Positions 35,680-44,896 of a stretch of 64,000 bases of DNA are shown piece by piece. A program made the translations under genes and the position numbers. The notes under the pieces were generated by a model that saw only the letters and a program-made list of their open reading frames with translations, did not search any database and had not been told where the DNA came from. Location of the stretch: assembly GCF_009176545.1 (NCBI RefSeq), contig NZ_VTOJ01000001.1, forward strand, positions 1,984,001 to 2,048,000, written 5' to 3'. How positions within the stretch are numbered: position 1 is the first letter of the stretch; each line of letters opens with the position of its first letter. Source of the DNA: Salinigranum salinum. Its GTDB lineage: Archaea; Halobacteriota; Halobacteria; Halobacteriales; Haloferacaceae.

Positions 35680-35883
35680 TCACGGTCTCAAATACCCCGC
35701 ATCCCACAGAAAGAGCAGTGTAAACACGGAAAAAAATACTATCACCCATACTAGCCGTGGCAAACTCCCCGGTTCAGGACTCTCCTCGAACGGAAAGACT
35801 GCGACAGTGGCGATGAGCAGTGAAACAAAGAGAGACAGTACGTACTTGCCAAACGCTCGGGTCGTGTTAGTGTCCCCGTTCAT
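35680..35883 (-). CDS. small membrane protein, two helices
   Basis: This 67-residue protein has two hydrophobic segments (about 12-30 and 45-60) and a charged N-terminus MNGDTNTTRAFGK. Its start lies 20 bp from a possible IS200/IS605 end hairpin. No family is recognised. Confidence 0.55.
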   Translation of the reverse strand: MNGDTNTTRAFGKYVLSLFVSLLIATVAVFPFEESPEPGSLPRLVWVIVFFSVFTLLFLWDAGYLRP

Positions 35884-35903
35884 ATATTACGGGCGTAAGC
35901 TAC

Positions 35904-35954
35904 CCCCACCCTTCTCCCTCGGCACATACGTACCTCGGTTCCTTGAGGGTGGGG
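35904..35954. mobile_element. possible relic of an IS200/IS605-type element end (hairpin)
   Basis: CCCCACCCT (35904-35912) and AGGGTGGGG (35946-35954) form a perfect 9-bp inverted repeat. On the minus strand the flank reads HIKAPPSRNRGT.. before the hairpin, and GGGCGTAAGCTA follows. This recalls the tnpB 3' end and right-end hairpin of haloarchaeal IS1341-type elements, recalled from memory. No tnpA or tnpB gene is present. Confidence 0.35.
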
Positions 35955-36151
35955 CTTTGATGTGGACCCCCGACAATCAGATCTCAGCGAGATGCCGAAA
36001 CCCGTTGCCGTTCACCATCCCACTATTTACACGTACGTCTACTCTTCCCGAAGAAGACGAGAACAGCGACAGTCCCGATATTCCTCCTGCGCAGGGATTA
36101 ATCGCCATCACGAGGGGGTAAGGCCACACGAGATCTCTCCCGAGTGAGCGA

Positions 36152-36841
36152 TCACTTTATCGAGATACCACCAAACGATACGAAGCCGGTGAGGATTAGA
36201 TCTGGTTCTGTTTTCATCTCGACATCCGGGGGGCGTCGGGGACGTTCGTCCTCGACCGCGCCGAAGATCGGGAGGATATCGATATCGACCAGCCACTCGT
36301 CAGGAACTTCGATTTCGAGACCGCCGAACAACACCGTCGCGGTCACCACCGCGGGTGGATCAGCGACTTCGACGTCCCGGAGGTCGACCTCCACCCCACC
36401 GAACAGCGCGGTTGCGGTCCCACCCCGAAACGAGGTGGAGGCAACCCGTTGGTCGGAGCCACCAAATATCCCGATGAGGTCGAAGTCGTCAGTCGTGACC
36501 GATGGGACGCGTCGGGTCCGACGCCAGTGCCCGAAGATGACTGAGAGGCCGAACAGGACGATGAGCGCCGGCCACCACGACGCGATGACCGCACCCGTGA
36601 TGAGACCGAGTGCGAGGAGTTGGACCGTTCCCGCGATGAGAATCAGGATGACCGGTCCCGTGACGTTCCGGAAACCACTCCGGTAGAGCGCCCACACGCC
36701 AAGCAGGATGAACAGTGCGGGCACGTATCGCCACACGTTTCCAACGTCGTAGACGCCGGTCGTACTGAGTAGCAGAAGAGTCCCGACGATGACGATGACT
36801 GCTCCAGTCAGGACCTGCGTCGAAACTCCCCCTCGTGGCAT
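36152..36841 (-). CDS. LiaF-like membrane protein
   Basis: The 229-residue protein has four hydrophobic segments (about 8-28, 38-52, 62-80 and 83-102) and then a soluble beta-rich part. FDLIGIFGGSDQRVASTSFRGGTATALFGGVEVDLRDVEVADPPAVVTATVLFGGLEIEVPDEWLVDIDILPIFG repeats the GG pattern of the LiaF C-terminal (cell-wall-active antibiotic response) domain. In bacteria LiaF senses envelope stress, and the archaeal role is unknown. Confidence 0.85.
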   Translation of the reverse strand: MPRGGVSTQVLTGAVIVIVGTLLLLSTTGVYDVGNVWRYVPALFILLGVWALYRSGFRNVTGPVILILIAGTVQLLALGLITGAVIASWWPALIVLFGLSVIFGHWRRTRRVPSVTTDDFDLIGIFGGSDQRVASTSFRGGTATALFGGVEVDLRDVEVADPPAVVTATVLFGGLEIEVPDEWLVDIDILPIFGAVEDERPRRPPDVEMKTEPDLILTGFVSFGGISIK

Positions 36842-36958
36842 GGGTGATGATACGATGTCCAGCCGTTTCTACTCTCGCCTATGAGCGGTCCGGCAGAGAA
36901 ACTACTGGTGGTAGCCCCGCAGCATCAAATGGCAGCACCGTGCCAACGAACCGCCGTC

Positions 36959-38536
36959 TCAGGCACCAGCTGTCGTGTTGGTCGCGTTCCTCTGGACCAC
37001 ACGGACAGTCTCGTCGTCGTACACCTCTAACGTCTCGACGACCGTCCCGTTCGGCGCGATCCGCTCGACGACGATCGTGGGCGTCCGACCCTCCCCGTCT
37101 CCGCCCTCCGCAGGCGTCTCGGTGACACCCTCACCTTCGAGGAACGCAGTCACCTCGGGGGTCGTACTCACCTCGTGGACGTCACTCGACTGGGCGTTCA
37201 CGAACGCGATGTAGGCGATGCCGCTGCTGTCGCTCGGGACGACCCGCACCTCCCAGTAGAGCTGGTCGTCGATGACGACAGGGATCGGCTCCGATGGTGT
37301 GAACCGGTTCCAGTCGGTCGTCCGTGCTGCCTGTCGGACGTAGTCGGTCGCCTTGCGAGCCCCGAACAACGACTGCTGCGGGGAGTAGACCTCGTACGTA
37401 CCGGTCCGTCCATCGATCGTCCAGACCTCCTTGAGCCCCTGTGCTTGCCCGTAGGGTTCGACGGCGACGACGTACTCCGGGCCCTCGTTCGTGAATACGA
37501 GGAAGGGCTGGTCGTTCCCCTCGCCGGGGACTGGCGCGACCTCGATCTCGTCTTCGTGGCTGGTGAACGTGTTGACGATCCCGTTGCGATACTTCGTTGC
37601 AGCGACCTTCTCGCGAGCCAGCGCGAAGGGATAGAGTTTCTGCTCTTCCAAGCCTGAGTGGTCGCGGGCTTCCGCGGGTGAGAGGTCTTCGATGCTCCCG
37701 TCTGGGCCGACCAGTACCACGCCGCCCCACTCGGGGGTGGTGTAGGGGAGGGGCAACCAGTGGAACTCCGGTTTCGTGTACGGGACCGCGATGTACTGGT
37801 CGCTCTCGTGGACGACCATGAACGGATCACCGTACTCGACGAGGTAGTTCGCCTGTTTCAGCATCGCGAACCGGTAGTTGTTGTAAAACGCCGGCCCCAC
37901 GCCCTTATCGAGGTCGCCAACGACCGTATCGACCTCCGCGTTCTGCTGGGTCATGTCTACGAGCACGGTCCCGTGTTGCCGTTTCGTGTAGTGGTTGTAC
38001 GCTCCGTCGGGAGCGAGCGCGTACGACCAGTACGGCGTGCCGTTCCGAACCGTGATATCACCGCCTTCGATGCGATACTGCGGGAAGTTGAGTGTATTCG
38101 AGGCGTACCGCGAGGCGACGCTCTTCGTCACCACTCGGGGCTTCGCGGGGTCAGTTTCGCTCAGATTCTCGGCCGTGGGGGCGCTGTCCATCGTCGACTT
38201 GCCGATCTCTTCACCGGCGAGGAAACCCGTCAGGCCTGCTCCCGCGACGAGGACGAGCACGAACACGACCAACCCGAACTGGCCACTCGCGAGTGAGCCG
38301 ACGTGTCGGCGGGCGACCACGGCGATCCCGAGCCCGACGATCGCAGCGAACGGCAGGATCGGTGTCGTATACACGCCGTAGACGATGCCGTGCAGCCACG
38401 GACGGAAGTACCACGCGAGGACGAGCAGGACGACCGTCGTCACGAGTGCGAGTCCGGCGAACCGCTGGGGGTTCTCCGACCGCATTCGTCTGAGACGCTC
38501 CCCGACCGCGACGAGGATCTCATCGATGGAGGACAT
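36959..38536 (-). CDS. large membrane-anchored protein of unknown function
   Basis: The 525-residue protein has three N-terminal hydrophobic segments (about 28-45, 55-75 and 85-110) and then roughly 400 residues that would lie outside. The latter contain YRIEGGDITVRNGTPYWSYALAP, FMVVHESDQYIAVPYTKPEFHWLP and a C-terminal acidic segment with TPTIVVERIAPNGTVVETLEVYDDE. I do not recognise the family. The repeated aromatic Tyr/Trp-rich strands suggest a beta-rich extracellular domain. Confidence 0.7.
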   Translation of the reverse strand: MSSIDEILVAVGERLRRMRSENPQRFAGLALVTTVVLLVLAWYFRPWLHGIVYGVYTTPILPFAAIVGLGIAVVARRHVGSLASGQFGLVVFVLVLVAGAGLTGFLAGEEIGKSTMDSAPTAENLSETDPAKPRVVTKSVASRYASNTLNFPQYRIEGGDITVRNGTPYWSYALAPDGAYNHYTKRQHGTVLVDMTQQNAEVDTVVGDLDKGVGPAFYNNYRFAMLKQANYLVEYGDPFMVVHESDQYIAVPYTKPEFHWLPLPYTTPEWGGVVLVGPDGSIEDLSPAEARDHSGLEEQKLYPFALAREKVAATKYRNGIVNTFTSHEDEIEVAPVPGEGNDQPFLVFTNEGPEYVVAVEPYGQAQGLKEVWTIDGRTGTYEVYSPQQSLFGARKATDYVRQAARTTDWNRFTPSEPIPVVIDDQLYWEVRVVPSDSSGIAYIAFVNAQSSDVHEVSTTPEVTAFLEGEGVTETPAEGGDGEGRTPTIVVERIAPNGTVVETLEVYDDETVRVVQRNATNTTAGA

Positions 38537-38993
38537 GTGTCACGCCGTCGTGGGCCGACGTGTATTACTGTATCGCCATGCAGACTGCCCTCGACAACGA
38601 CGTTTTTTCGAGACCGGATCTCTGAGAGCGACTCGATCTCGGAAACTCGGGCAGCGGTCCAGTTACTGCAGGACGACGGAATGGCAGACACCTACTCGGC
38701 GAGAAGCCGGAGTGCTTGGCGAAGGTGGTACCGAACCTCGGGCTCGGTCGAGGCATCCAGTGCCCGTAGAGTATGGGGTTTCACACGATCTCGATGGGGT
38801 AGGCACTACCAGACACGGATACACCCCTCACTATCCTATCGTATGCGTACATTCTTTTTCACACAAAACAAATTTTTGATCAAATAGTGTGTCGAGAACG
38901 AGACATTTCCGAAATGTATCTCTACAAGCGCACAGTCCAGGCAGTCTCGTCGACTAGCGTTTATCAGCCATAATTGGATGGAGGGCAGTCCCG
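38537..38993. other. gap without a recognised gene, AT-rich right half
   Basis: This 457-bp stretch contains no supported gene. Its right half is AT-rich and holds a perfect palindrome TTTGATCAAA at 38875-38884. Promoters for the flanking genes are likely here. Confidence 0.5.
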
Positions 38994-39467
38994 GTGTCAC
39001 CGACTCGCCTCAGCGGTGCCGACGGTCTGTTCGATCGGTTCACCGTGTCCACGCCGACGCACACGGAGACGACTGGCGACAGCCAGCCAGACACGGAGCA
39101 CACCACCGACCTTGCTTCAAGCCGCATATCAGTCACGGATCCACTCGAGCGTGAAACGCCGCTCTCGTTCGCGGGCCTCACACCCGCAGGCACACACGAG
39201 TATCCGGATACCGTTTCATCGGAAGCACGGTGTCTCGATTTGAATCTTCGTTCACTGACACAGGTCATCGTGACCCTCCCCGACGCGAGTTCGGGTGAAC
39301 TCTGGCCGACTAACGAGTTCGTCAGCGTCGACGAGGTCGTCGATACGGAAGCCACGTGTTCAGTACCCGGTCTCGACATCGACGACCCCGAGACGGCACC
39401 GGGGCAGTCACTCGACGAACTCGTCGACACTGCTGCAGACCTACTCGCCCGAGTTCGTGACCACTAG
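38994..39467 (+). CDS. acidic hypothetical protein
   Basis: The 157-residue product (GTG start) has an acidic, Thr/Ser/Asp/Glu-rich composition typical of haloarchaeal proteins, while the overlapping minus-strand frame is basic and Ser-rich. This is the only reason to prefer it. It ends ETAPGQSLDELVDTAADLLARVRDH, which could be a helix. No motif or signal is recognised. Confidence 0.55.
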   Translation: MSPTRLSGADGLFDRFTVSTPTHTETTGDSQPDTEHTTDLASSRISVTDPLERETPLSFAGLTPAGTHEYPDTVSSEARCLDLNLRSLTQVIVTLPDASSGELWPTNEFVSVDEVVDTEATCSVPGLDIDDPETAPGQSLDELVDTAADLLARVRDH

Positions 39468-39538
39468 GACATCGTCGATCAGCGTCGGAACAGTGTGCGG
39501 GACGTATATGCGACCCACCGATTCCGTCCAAGTACAAT

Positions 39539-42034
39539 TCAGTCTCCCTTCGATGGGTGGCGCTGGCCAGTGATGACGTCGGTCGCGGTGTCGATGAGTG
39601 GGATCGCAGTGTTCGTGTCGGTCGCGAGGCGTTCCCAGACGACGAGGAGGGACGGAAGGAGGAAAACCGACGACAGGTACGCATACAGCACACTCAGCGA
39701 GATGAGAACGCCGAACACACCGAGGGCCGGATTCAGTGCCAGGGCCAGCACACCGATGCCGAAGACGGTCGTCAACATACTGCCAGTCAGTGCGCCCCCG
39801 GTTCCGACGACGGTCCGTGTAAGGGCGGGATACAACGGACGGTCGTGGTACTCGTCGGCAAACCGATGGACAACGTGGACCGCGTAATCGATTCCAATGC
39901 CGACGGCGATCGCGAGGATGGTTCCGTTGATCGCGTTGAACGCGATGCCGAGCGCCCGCATCGACGCCACCACCGCTACGATCGTCACGAGGATCGGGAT
40001 CACGTTGACGACGCCCAGCGATGGCCGCCCCTCGAGCGTCCAGTACGCCACGATCAAGAACGCACTCGACCCGACAAGTGTCAGGATGAGCGAGTCGATT
40101 ACCGACTCGAGAACGAGTGAGATCGCCTCGTCGAAGATCACGACACTGCCGGTCGGCTGCGCAGACGCCCGATACGACGCGGCGACGCTGTACGCATCGT
40201 CGGTCACCACCTCGTCGTCGGCCTCACCGTCGACGGAGTAGATGACCTGTGCACTCCGGCGGTCCTCGGCGAGGAAGGTGCTGACCTCGCTGTCCGGCGA
40301 TTCGGCCAGTGCATCGTAGACGACCGGCAGGTTGTCGTCGGGGATGCCGTTGTCGTTGCGGTCGTTGCGCTCAACGAGCGCGCGGAACTCCGGGTCACGC
40401 TCGGCTCGAGACTCGATAACCGTGATGATACTCTGAGTGTCGGCCTGGCGGTCGCTCGCGCGGAACGTCTCGGGTGGGGACTGGCTCGCTCGATGAACGT
40501 CTTCGAGTGCGGTATCCCGTGTCATCGGCCCCTCGACGTACATCAACACTTGCCCGTTCTGCTCGAAGTTGCGATCGAGATAGTTGTTGATACGGACGTA
40601 TTCGAACCGTTCGGGCGGCCGGATCGATTCCGGAAGCAACTGCAGATACTCCGGCGTCTCCTCGGCTGGCTGGAAGTCATCGGGGCTGAATCCCGTGTCG
40701 ACACCCGTTGCGTACACCCCACCACCGGCAGTGACGAGCGTCATGAGGAGGAGAAACACCAGTGGGCCGCGCTTTGCAACACCGACCCCGACCGACAGCA
40801 GCCGGCCCAGCGGCGACGACTCCGAACCCAGGGGAGTCGTTGCCAGCGTCGGAATCGGGTACCGTTGGCGGGCGCGGTCGACGGAGACTTTCACCGCGGG
40901 AACGAATATCCCAAAGATCAGGAAAGTAAAGACGATTCCAGCTGCGGCGACGAGCCCGAAGTCTCGCGTGGGCGGGAACGCACTGGCGAGATTCGAGAGG
41001 AAGCCGACCGCCGACGTTCCAGCGACGATCGCGAACGCAACCGTCATCTGATTCGTCGTCCGGGACATCGCATCGCTGATGGTCAGCCCGCGGACGCGTT
41101 CTTCCCGGTAGCGGTTGATCGAGTGAATTCCGAAATCGATACCGATCGCGATCAGAATCGGGGGGACGGCGATCAGCAACACCGCAAAGGGAATGCCGGC
41201 CAGACCGATGAACCCGAACGTCCAGACGAGAGTCATCAAGATTGCGAGCAGTCCAATACCGATATCGACGGGGTCACGATACGCGACCATCAGGAACAGC
41301 ACGATGAGAACGAGCGCTGCAGGCAACACGACGGCTGTCGTCGTTCCGGTCGTGTCTGGCGGCGTGCCCTGAACCCAGATGTTGCTGGCGTCGTCCTGTG
41401 CAAGCCTGTCGATTCGCTCGACGCGGTTGGGCGGAAATTCCGACCCGCCGCCGGGCCCACCAGAGGCTCCTGCACCCGGGCCAGCACGGTGAGTTATGCT
41501 AGCCCGGCTCGCTGTAGCCGATGCCGACCCCCTGTTGAAATCGTCGCTCAGGCTGTTCGTGAACCCGGGGTCGTCTGCGGCCTCACGCACTGCCACCGCG
41601 ATTTCAGTGGCCGTTGCCCGTTCGACTGCTCGATGTTGTGCCTCCGGAGTCGTTGCAGCGGGGTCAAGCGTTGTCGCGACAGTTTCAGCGGGGGTCGAAA
41701 CCGATTCCGCACGGAGTGCGGGTGAATCGAGGATCCGCTCACGCGTCTTCAGCATATCGAGTAACGCTGGCTTCGAGAGCACGTTGTTCGATTCTTGGAC
41801 GATCGTCGTACCCGTCGTCTCCGTCTGGAACGAGGGACCGAACTCCTCGTTGATGTCTTCAACGGCCTGGAACGAGGGCAAGTCCTCGATAAACTGCTCT
41901 TGGCCACTCTCGCTCGAAATCGATCCAAACCCGGTAGCGAAACCCATCGTTAGCAGCAAAAACAGGAGAACGACTGTTTTTGGCCGCGTCACAACAGCCG
42001 AATCAATACGGTCGATAAGCCAGTGGAAATCCAT
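39539..42034 (-). CDS. MMPL/RND-family exporter
   Basis: The 831-residue protein has an N-terminal membrane helix (about 15-40), a large extracytoplasmic loop (about 40-230), a block of five to six helices (about 235-385), a second large loop (about 430-630) and a final helix block (about 640-800). This duplicated half layout is that of MMPL/RND transporters. IGIDFGIHSINRYREERVRG and IGIDYAVHVVHRFADEYHDRP are the equivalent helix-4-like segments of the two halves, with the Asp that usually couples to ion flow. Substrate unknown. Lipid, pigment or drug export are options. Confidence 0.93.
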   Translation of the reverse strand: MDFHWLIDRIDSAVVTRPKTVVLLFLLLTMGFATGFGSISSESGQEQFIEDLPSFQAVEDINEEFGPSFQTETTGTTIVQESNNVLSKPALLDMLKTRERILDSPALRAESVSTPAETVATTLDPAATTPEAQHRAVERATATEIAVAVREAADDPGFTNSLSDDFNRGSASATASRASITHRAGPGAGASGGPGGGSEFPPNRVERIDRLAQDDASNIWVQGTPPDTTGTTTAVVLPAALVLIVLFLMVAYRDPVDIGIGLLAILMTLVWTFGFIGLAGIPFAVLLIAVPPILIAIGIDFGIHSINRYREERVRGLTISDAMSRTTNQMTVAFAIVAGTSAVGFLSNLASAFPPTRDFGLVAAAGIVFTFLIFGIFVPAVKVSVDRARQRYPIPTLATTPLGSESSPLGRLLSVGVGVAKRGPLVFLLLMTLVTAGGGVYATGVDTGFSPDDFQPAEETPEYLQLLPESIRPPERFEYVRINNYLDRNFEQNGQVLMYVEGPMTRDTALEDVHRASQSPPETFRASDRQADTQSIITVIESRAERDPEFRALVERNDRNDNGIPDDNLPVVYDALAESPDSEVSTFLAEDRRSAQVIYSVDGEADDEVVTDDAYSVAASYRASAQPTGSVVIFDEAISLVLESVIDSLILTLVGSSAFLIVAYWTLEGRPSLGVVNVIPILVTIVAVVASMRALGIAFNAINGTILAIAVGIGIDYAVHVVHRFADEYHDRPLYPALTRTVVGTGGALTGSMLTTVFGIGVLALALNPALGVFGVLISLSVLYAYLSSVFLLPSLLVVWERLATDTNTAIPLIDTATDVITGQRHPSKGD

Positions 42035-42207
42035 CGGATGTGGGGAGAGCAGTATGTCGCCGTTCGGGGACAGCAGTGGTCATACTTCGATACAGCAGGT
42101 ATGAATGTTTCGTCTGTTCCTGATCGAACCCTGTGGATTCAAAAATCCAAAACAGCCAGGGACTCGTTTACACGCTAAACAAGGGCCAGTACACGTATCT
42201 GTCAGTG
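42035..42207. other. intergenic upstream of the exporter
   Basis: This interval holds the likely promoter region of the minus-strand exporter and no gene of its own. Confidence 0.4.
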
Positions 42208-42378
42208 CTATTCTTGTCGGACGGCGATACGCTGCTGAGCGTCGGCAATCGCTTCTACTGCGACGAGGAATCGCCACGAGAAGTACAGTAATCCGATTAC
42301 GACCGCGGATATGACTCCGAGCAACAACCACTCCGCGATGCGTATCGAACACCCGAGGAAGAGGACGTAGAATAACCA
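42208..42378 (-). pseudogene. possible truncated membrane protein
   Basis: A minus-strand frame of 56 sense codons reads WLFYVLFLGCSIRIAEWLLL then GVISAVVIGLLYFSWRFLVA and ends DAQQRIAVRQE. It looks like a real two-helix membrane protein but has no ATG or GTG start. An in-frame TAG lies directly upstream, so it may be a remnant or use TTG. Confidence 0.35.
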
Positions 42379-42667
42379 CTAGTGCGGCGAGCCAATTGCG
42401 CGGAATCCAAGGAGAGGACCACTCCGTCGTAACAACTCGGAAAATCACAGCGTATCGATCGCGCTAATTCTACGATAATTATAAAATAATTGATGGTAAA
42501 TCCGTCGTTCAGTGATGCGCTACTGAAGTATAGAGCGTCTCTGTCATCCAGTTTCCCTCGAACGACGGCGGTTGAATCGCTGTACACAGTCTGCAGACGC
42601 TTCGAGCCCCGAGTTCCAGGAAACCACGAGACATATGCCGTTGCTGCCGCGAACGTCCAGACAGACG
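42379..42667. other. intergenic before the lipoprotein pair
   Basis: This AT-rich 289-bp interval contains no supported gene. It may hold the promoter for the two coupled lipoproteins that follow. Confidence 0.4.
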
Positions 42668-43408
42668 ATGGTCCCCCTCACCCGCCGCCGCCTCCTCCAC
42701 GGAACCGTCGGTCTGGTCGCTGGGTTAGCCGGCTGTAACAGACTCCAAGGGCAGGACGGTTCGACCCGAACGTCGTCCCCAACCGCCGGTCGAGATAGGT
42801 CCGACACATCCACCGACTCGACCACGAGCCCTGAAACCACCCGTGTTCGAGTGGCTGACGGTCGCCCACCGGTCTGGCTCACGGATTCCGACCGTCCGAC
42901 TCCCGACACCCACTCGCGTCACCTCTCGTCCATCATCATCGACAGTCAATCCCGGGCCGAACGCGTCGAGATCGTCGATGTTCCGGCTGCCGAGGACGCA
43001 CGGTCGTTCATCACGAACACGTCGTTCGACCGCGAGACGGTCTACATCCAGACCCATCGGGTCAGAGAGTGTTTTCGGCTCGACCTCTGTCACGTCTCGT
43101 GGCACTCCACGACGGTCGAAACTGACTACGCGCGGATCTTGCTGCCGTACGACGAACGGTGTGCCGCGGACGAGTGGGCTGCCGAGAGCTGGCTCGTCCG
43201 CATCCCCGCCGCGCTATCCGAGGACGACGTGAACGGCTTCAGTACCTCCGTCGGATCCGCTGCCTGTGACCATCCGGCGAGCCCTGGCGGAGCCACCGGA
43301 GAACGTGGGGCTACTGGCGACCGTGGGAGCACCGACACCGCTAGCGACGTCTCTCCCCAACCGCATGCGACGCCCCCGGAGACCGCCGACCAGGGTGGTG
43401 ATTCGTGA
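42668..43408 (+). CDS. Tat lipoprotein, unknown function
   Basis: The 246-residue precursor starts MVPLTRRRLLHGTVGLVAGLAGC, a Tat RRR motif and lipobox with Cys23. A Ser/Thr/Asp/Gln-rich spacer to about residue 55 precedes a compact domain (about 65-200) with two Cys in RECFRLDLCHVSWHS and ERCAADEWAAESW. The tail is Gly/Thr/Pro-rich. No family is recognised. Its stop overlaps the next lipoprotein start (TGATG), so the two are co-translated. Confidence 0.75.
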   Translation: MVPLTRRRLLHGTVGLVAGLAGCNRLQGQDGSTRTSSPTAGRDRSDTSTDSTTSPETTRVRVADGRPPVWLTDSDRPTPDTHSRHLSSIIIDSQSRAERVEIVDVPAAEDARSFITNTSFDRETVYIQTHRVRECFRLDLCHVSWHSTTVETDYARILLPYDERCAADEWAAESWLVRIPAALSEDDVNGFSTSVGSAACDHPASPGGATGERGATGDRGSTDTASDVSPQPHATPPETADQGGDS

Positions 43409-44700
43409 TGCCTGCACGAGAGTCCATCAGCCGGCGCGGGCTGCTCGCAGTGGTCGGGACGAGCGCGATGGCTGGCTGTAGTGGGTTCGGTGGCCTGGCC
43501 GGCGAACGACGTGAGACGATCAGAGCGTACGAGCTCCCCGACGTCGACGAAGAATCGGCACTCGACCCGTCAGTACAGCCGTCCGTCCCGGTCGAAATCG
43601 AGGAGACGTATCTCGACACTGCCCGAGACCGGACGTCCTCACTCCTCGCGACGCTCCCGCTGCCGCTGGGATCCGACGACATCCCGAACGGCCACATCCG
43701 CTGGGAGCTCACGGACGCGGCCGACGATGCGACTGATAGACTCGACGACGCCCTCGAGGCTGACACCCAGTTCGCGGCCCTCCAGGCGCTCCGCCGCGCC
43801 CGCGAACAAGCGCGCTACGCCGCGGCCGGGTGGGCGACCGTCGAAGACGGACTCAGGGTCGAACGCGTCCGCCGAGCGCACCGACAGTCGGTCGCCGAAG
43901 GGCAGTCGTTCCGTGAGAACCACGAGTACGTCGGGAGGAATCTCGTCCGAGCAACGTTGGTCCACGCCCGGGTCGAGACGGCGCTCGAACTGGCCGTGGA
44001 TGAGACCCGCGTCCACCCCTCGTACGAGGGCTCCGCCCTCCTCGCCGTAGCCGCGTGGGGTGAAGAAGCCGAATCCGTCCGCGCGCTCGTCGCCGATGCG
44101 CGACATCTCGACACGCAGTTCACCGCGTCGCTCCCGAACGATACTGGGACGATCGAGACGACGATCCGTAGTGCTGCCGAGATGCTGTTGTCGGATATCC
44201 GCTCGCGCCAGCCCGACCTGCCACCCGAACCGACCGCCGACGAGTGGGACGTCGAAGAGCGGCTCGTCGCAGACCTTCGTCGAGCCGCGTTGAGTGGACC
44301 CAAGCGGATTACGGATGCATCTGGTCCCGCCTCTGTGGTGGTCGACGCGACCAGGCGACTCGCGCACATCCGGGCGTTACAATGGGTTCACTCCCGCCTC
44401 GACGAGGACGGCGGGTACCAGATTGAGAGCGCAGCGGACATCAGATCACTGCGGAGCGAGGCCTACGACGCACTGCAGACCGCGCTCGAAGAAAGTCCCA
44501 CACCTGGACTGGCCCGCACCGTCGTGACGGAGGCAGCCGGTCGAATCGCGAGTGCTGACTGGGAGCTCTCGCGCATCCGAGGAGAGGCACGCCTGTCACG
44601 GTTCGGTGACGTAACTGAAGGCTACATCAGCGGGAGGGCGTTGGCTCGCGCCACCCCGGAGTCGTGTCGACAAACTGTTGACCTGCTACGCACCGGCTGA
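43408..44700 (+). CDS. Tat lipoprotein, helical, unknown function
   Basis: The 430-residue precursor starts MPARESISRRGLLAVVGTSAMAGC (RR and lipobox). After a short spacer the body is long alpha-helical and very acidic, with repeated patterns such as RWELTDAADDATDRLDDAL and RREQARYAAAGW-like charged helices. This suggests a scaffold or sensor outside the membrane. No domain is recognised. It is translationally coupled to the preceding lipoprotein gene through a one-base TGATG overlap. Confidence 0.75.
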   Translation: MPARESISRRGLLAVVGTSAMAGCSGFGGLAGERRETIRAYELPDVDEESALDPSVQPSVPVEIEETYLDTARDRTSSLLATLPLPLGSDDIPNGHIRWELTDAADDATDRLDDALEADTQFAALQALRRAREQARYAAAGWATVEDGLRVERVRRAHRQSVAEGQSFRENHEYVGRNLVRATLVHARVETALELAVDETRVHPSYEGSALLAVAAWGEEAESVRALVADARHLDTQFTASLPNDTGTIETTIRSAAEMLLSDIRSRQPDLPPEPTADEWDVEERLVADLRRAALSGPKRITDASGPASVVVDATRRLAHIRALQWVHSRLDEDGGYQIESAADIRSLRSEAYDALQTALEESPTPGLARTVVTEAAGRIASADWELSRIRGEARLSRFGDVTEGYISGRALARATPESCRQTVDLLRTG

Positions 44701-44896
44701 ACTAATCCACTCACGCCTGTCGGCCGTAACCCCTGTATCGGTCACGCGATTCCAACAGAGGGCGGGTAGCCCTTTCAGCAATCGCTGGAGGTCTCGTGTC
44801 TCGACCAAAGAGAACCGTGACTGAGGATGGTTCAATGACGGCTTCACTCTGACAAAGGATTATCACTCGACTACACTAAACGTTGATTGAGCCACT

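Noticed and set aside
35807..36121. Open plus-strand frame across the small membrane gene
   Set aside because: Most of it is antisense to the minus-strand gene at 35680-35883, and the rest covers the hairpin region.
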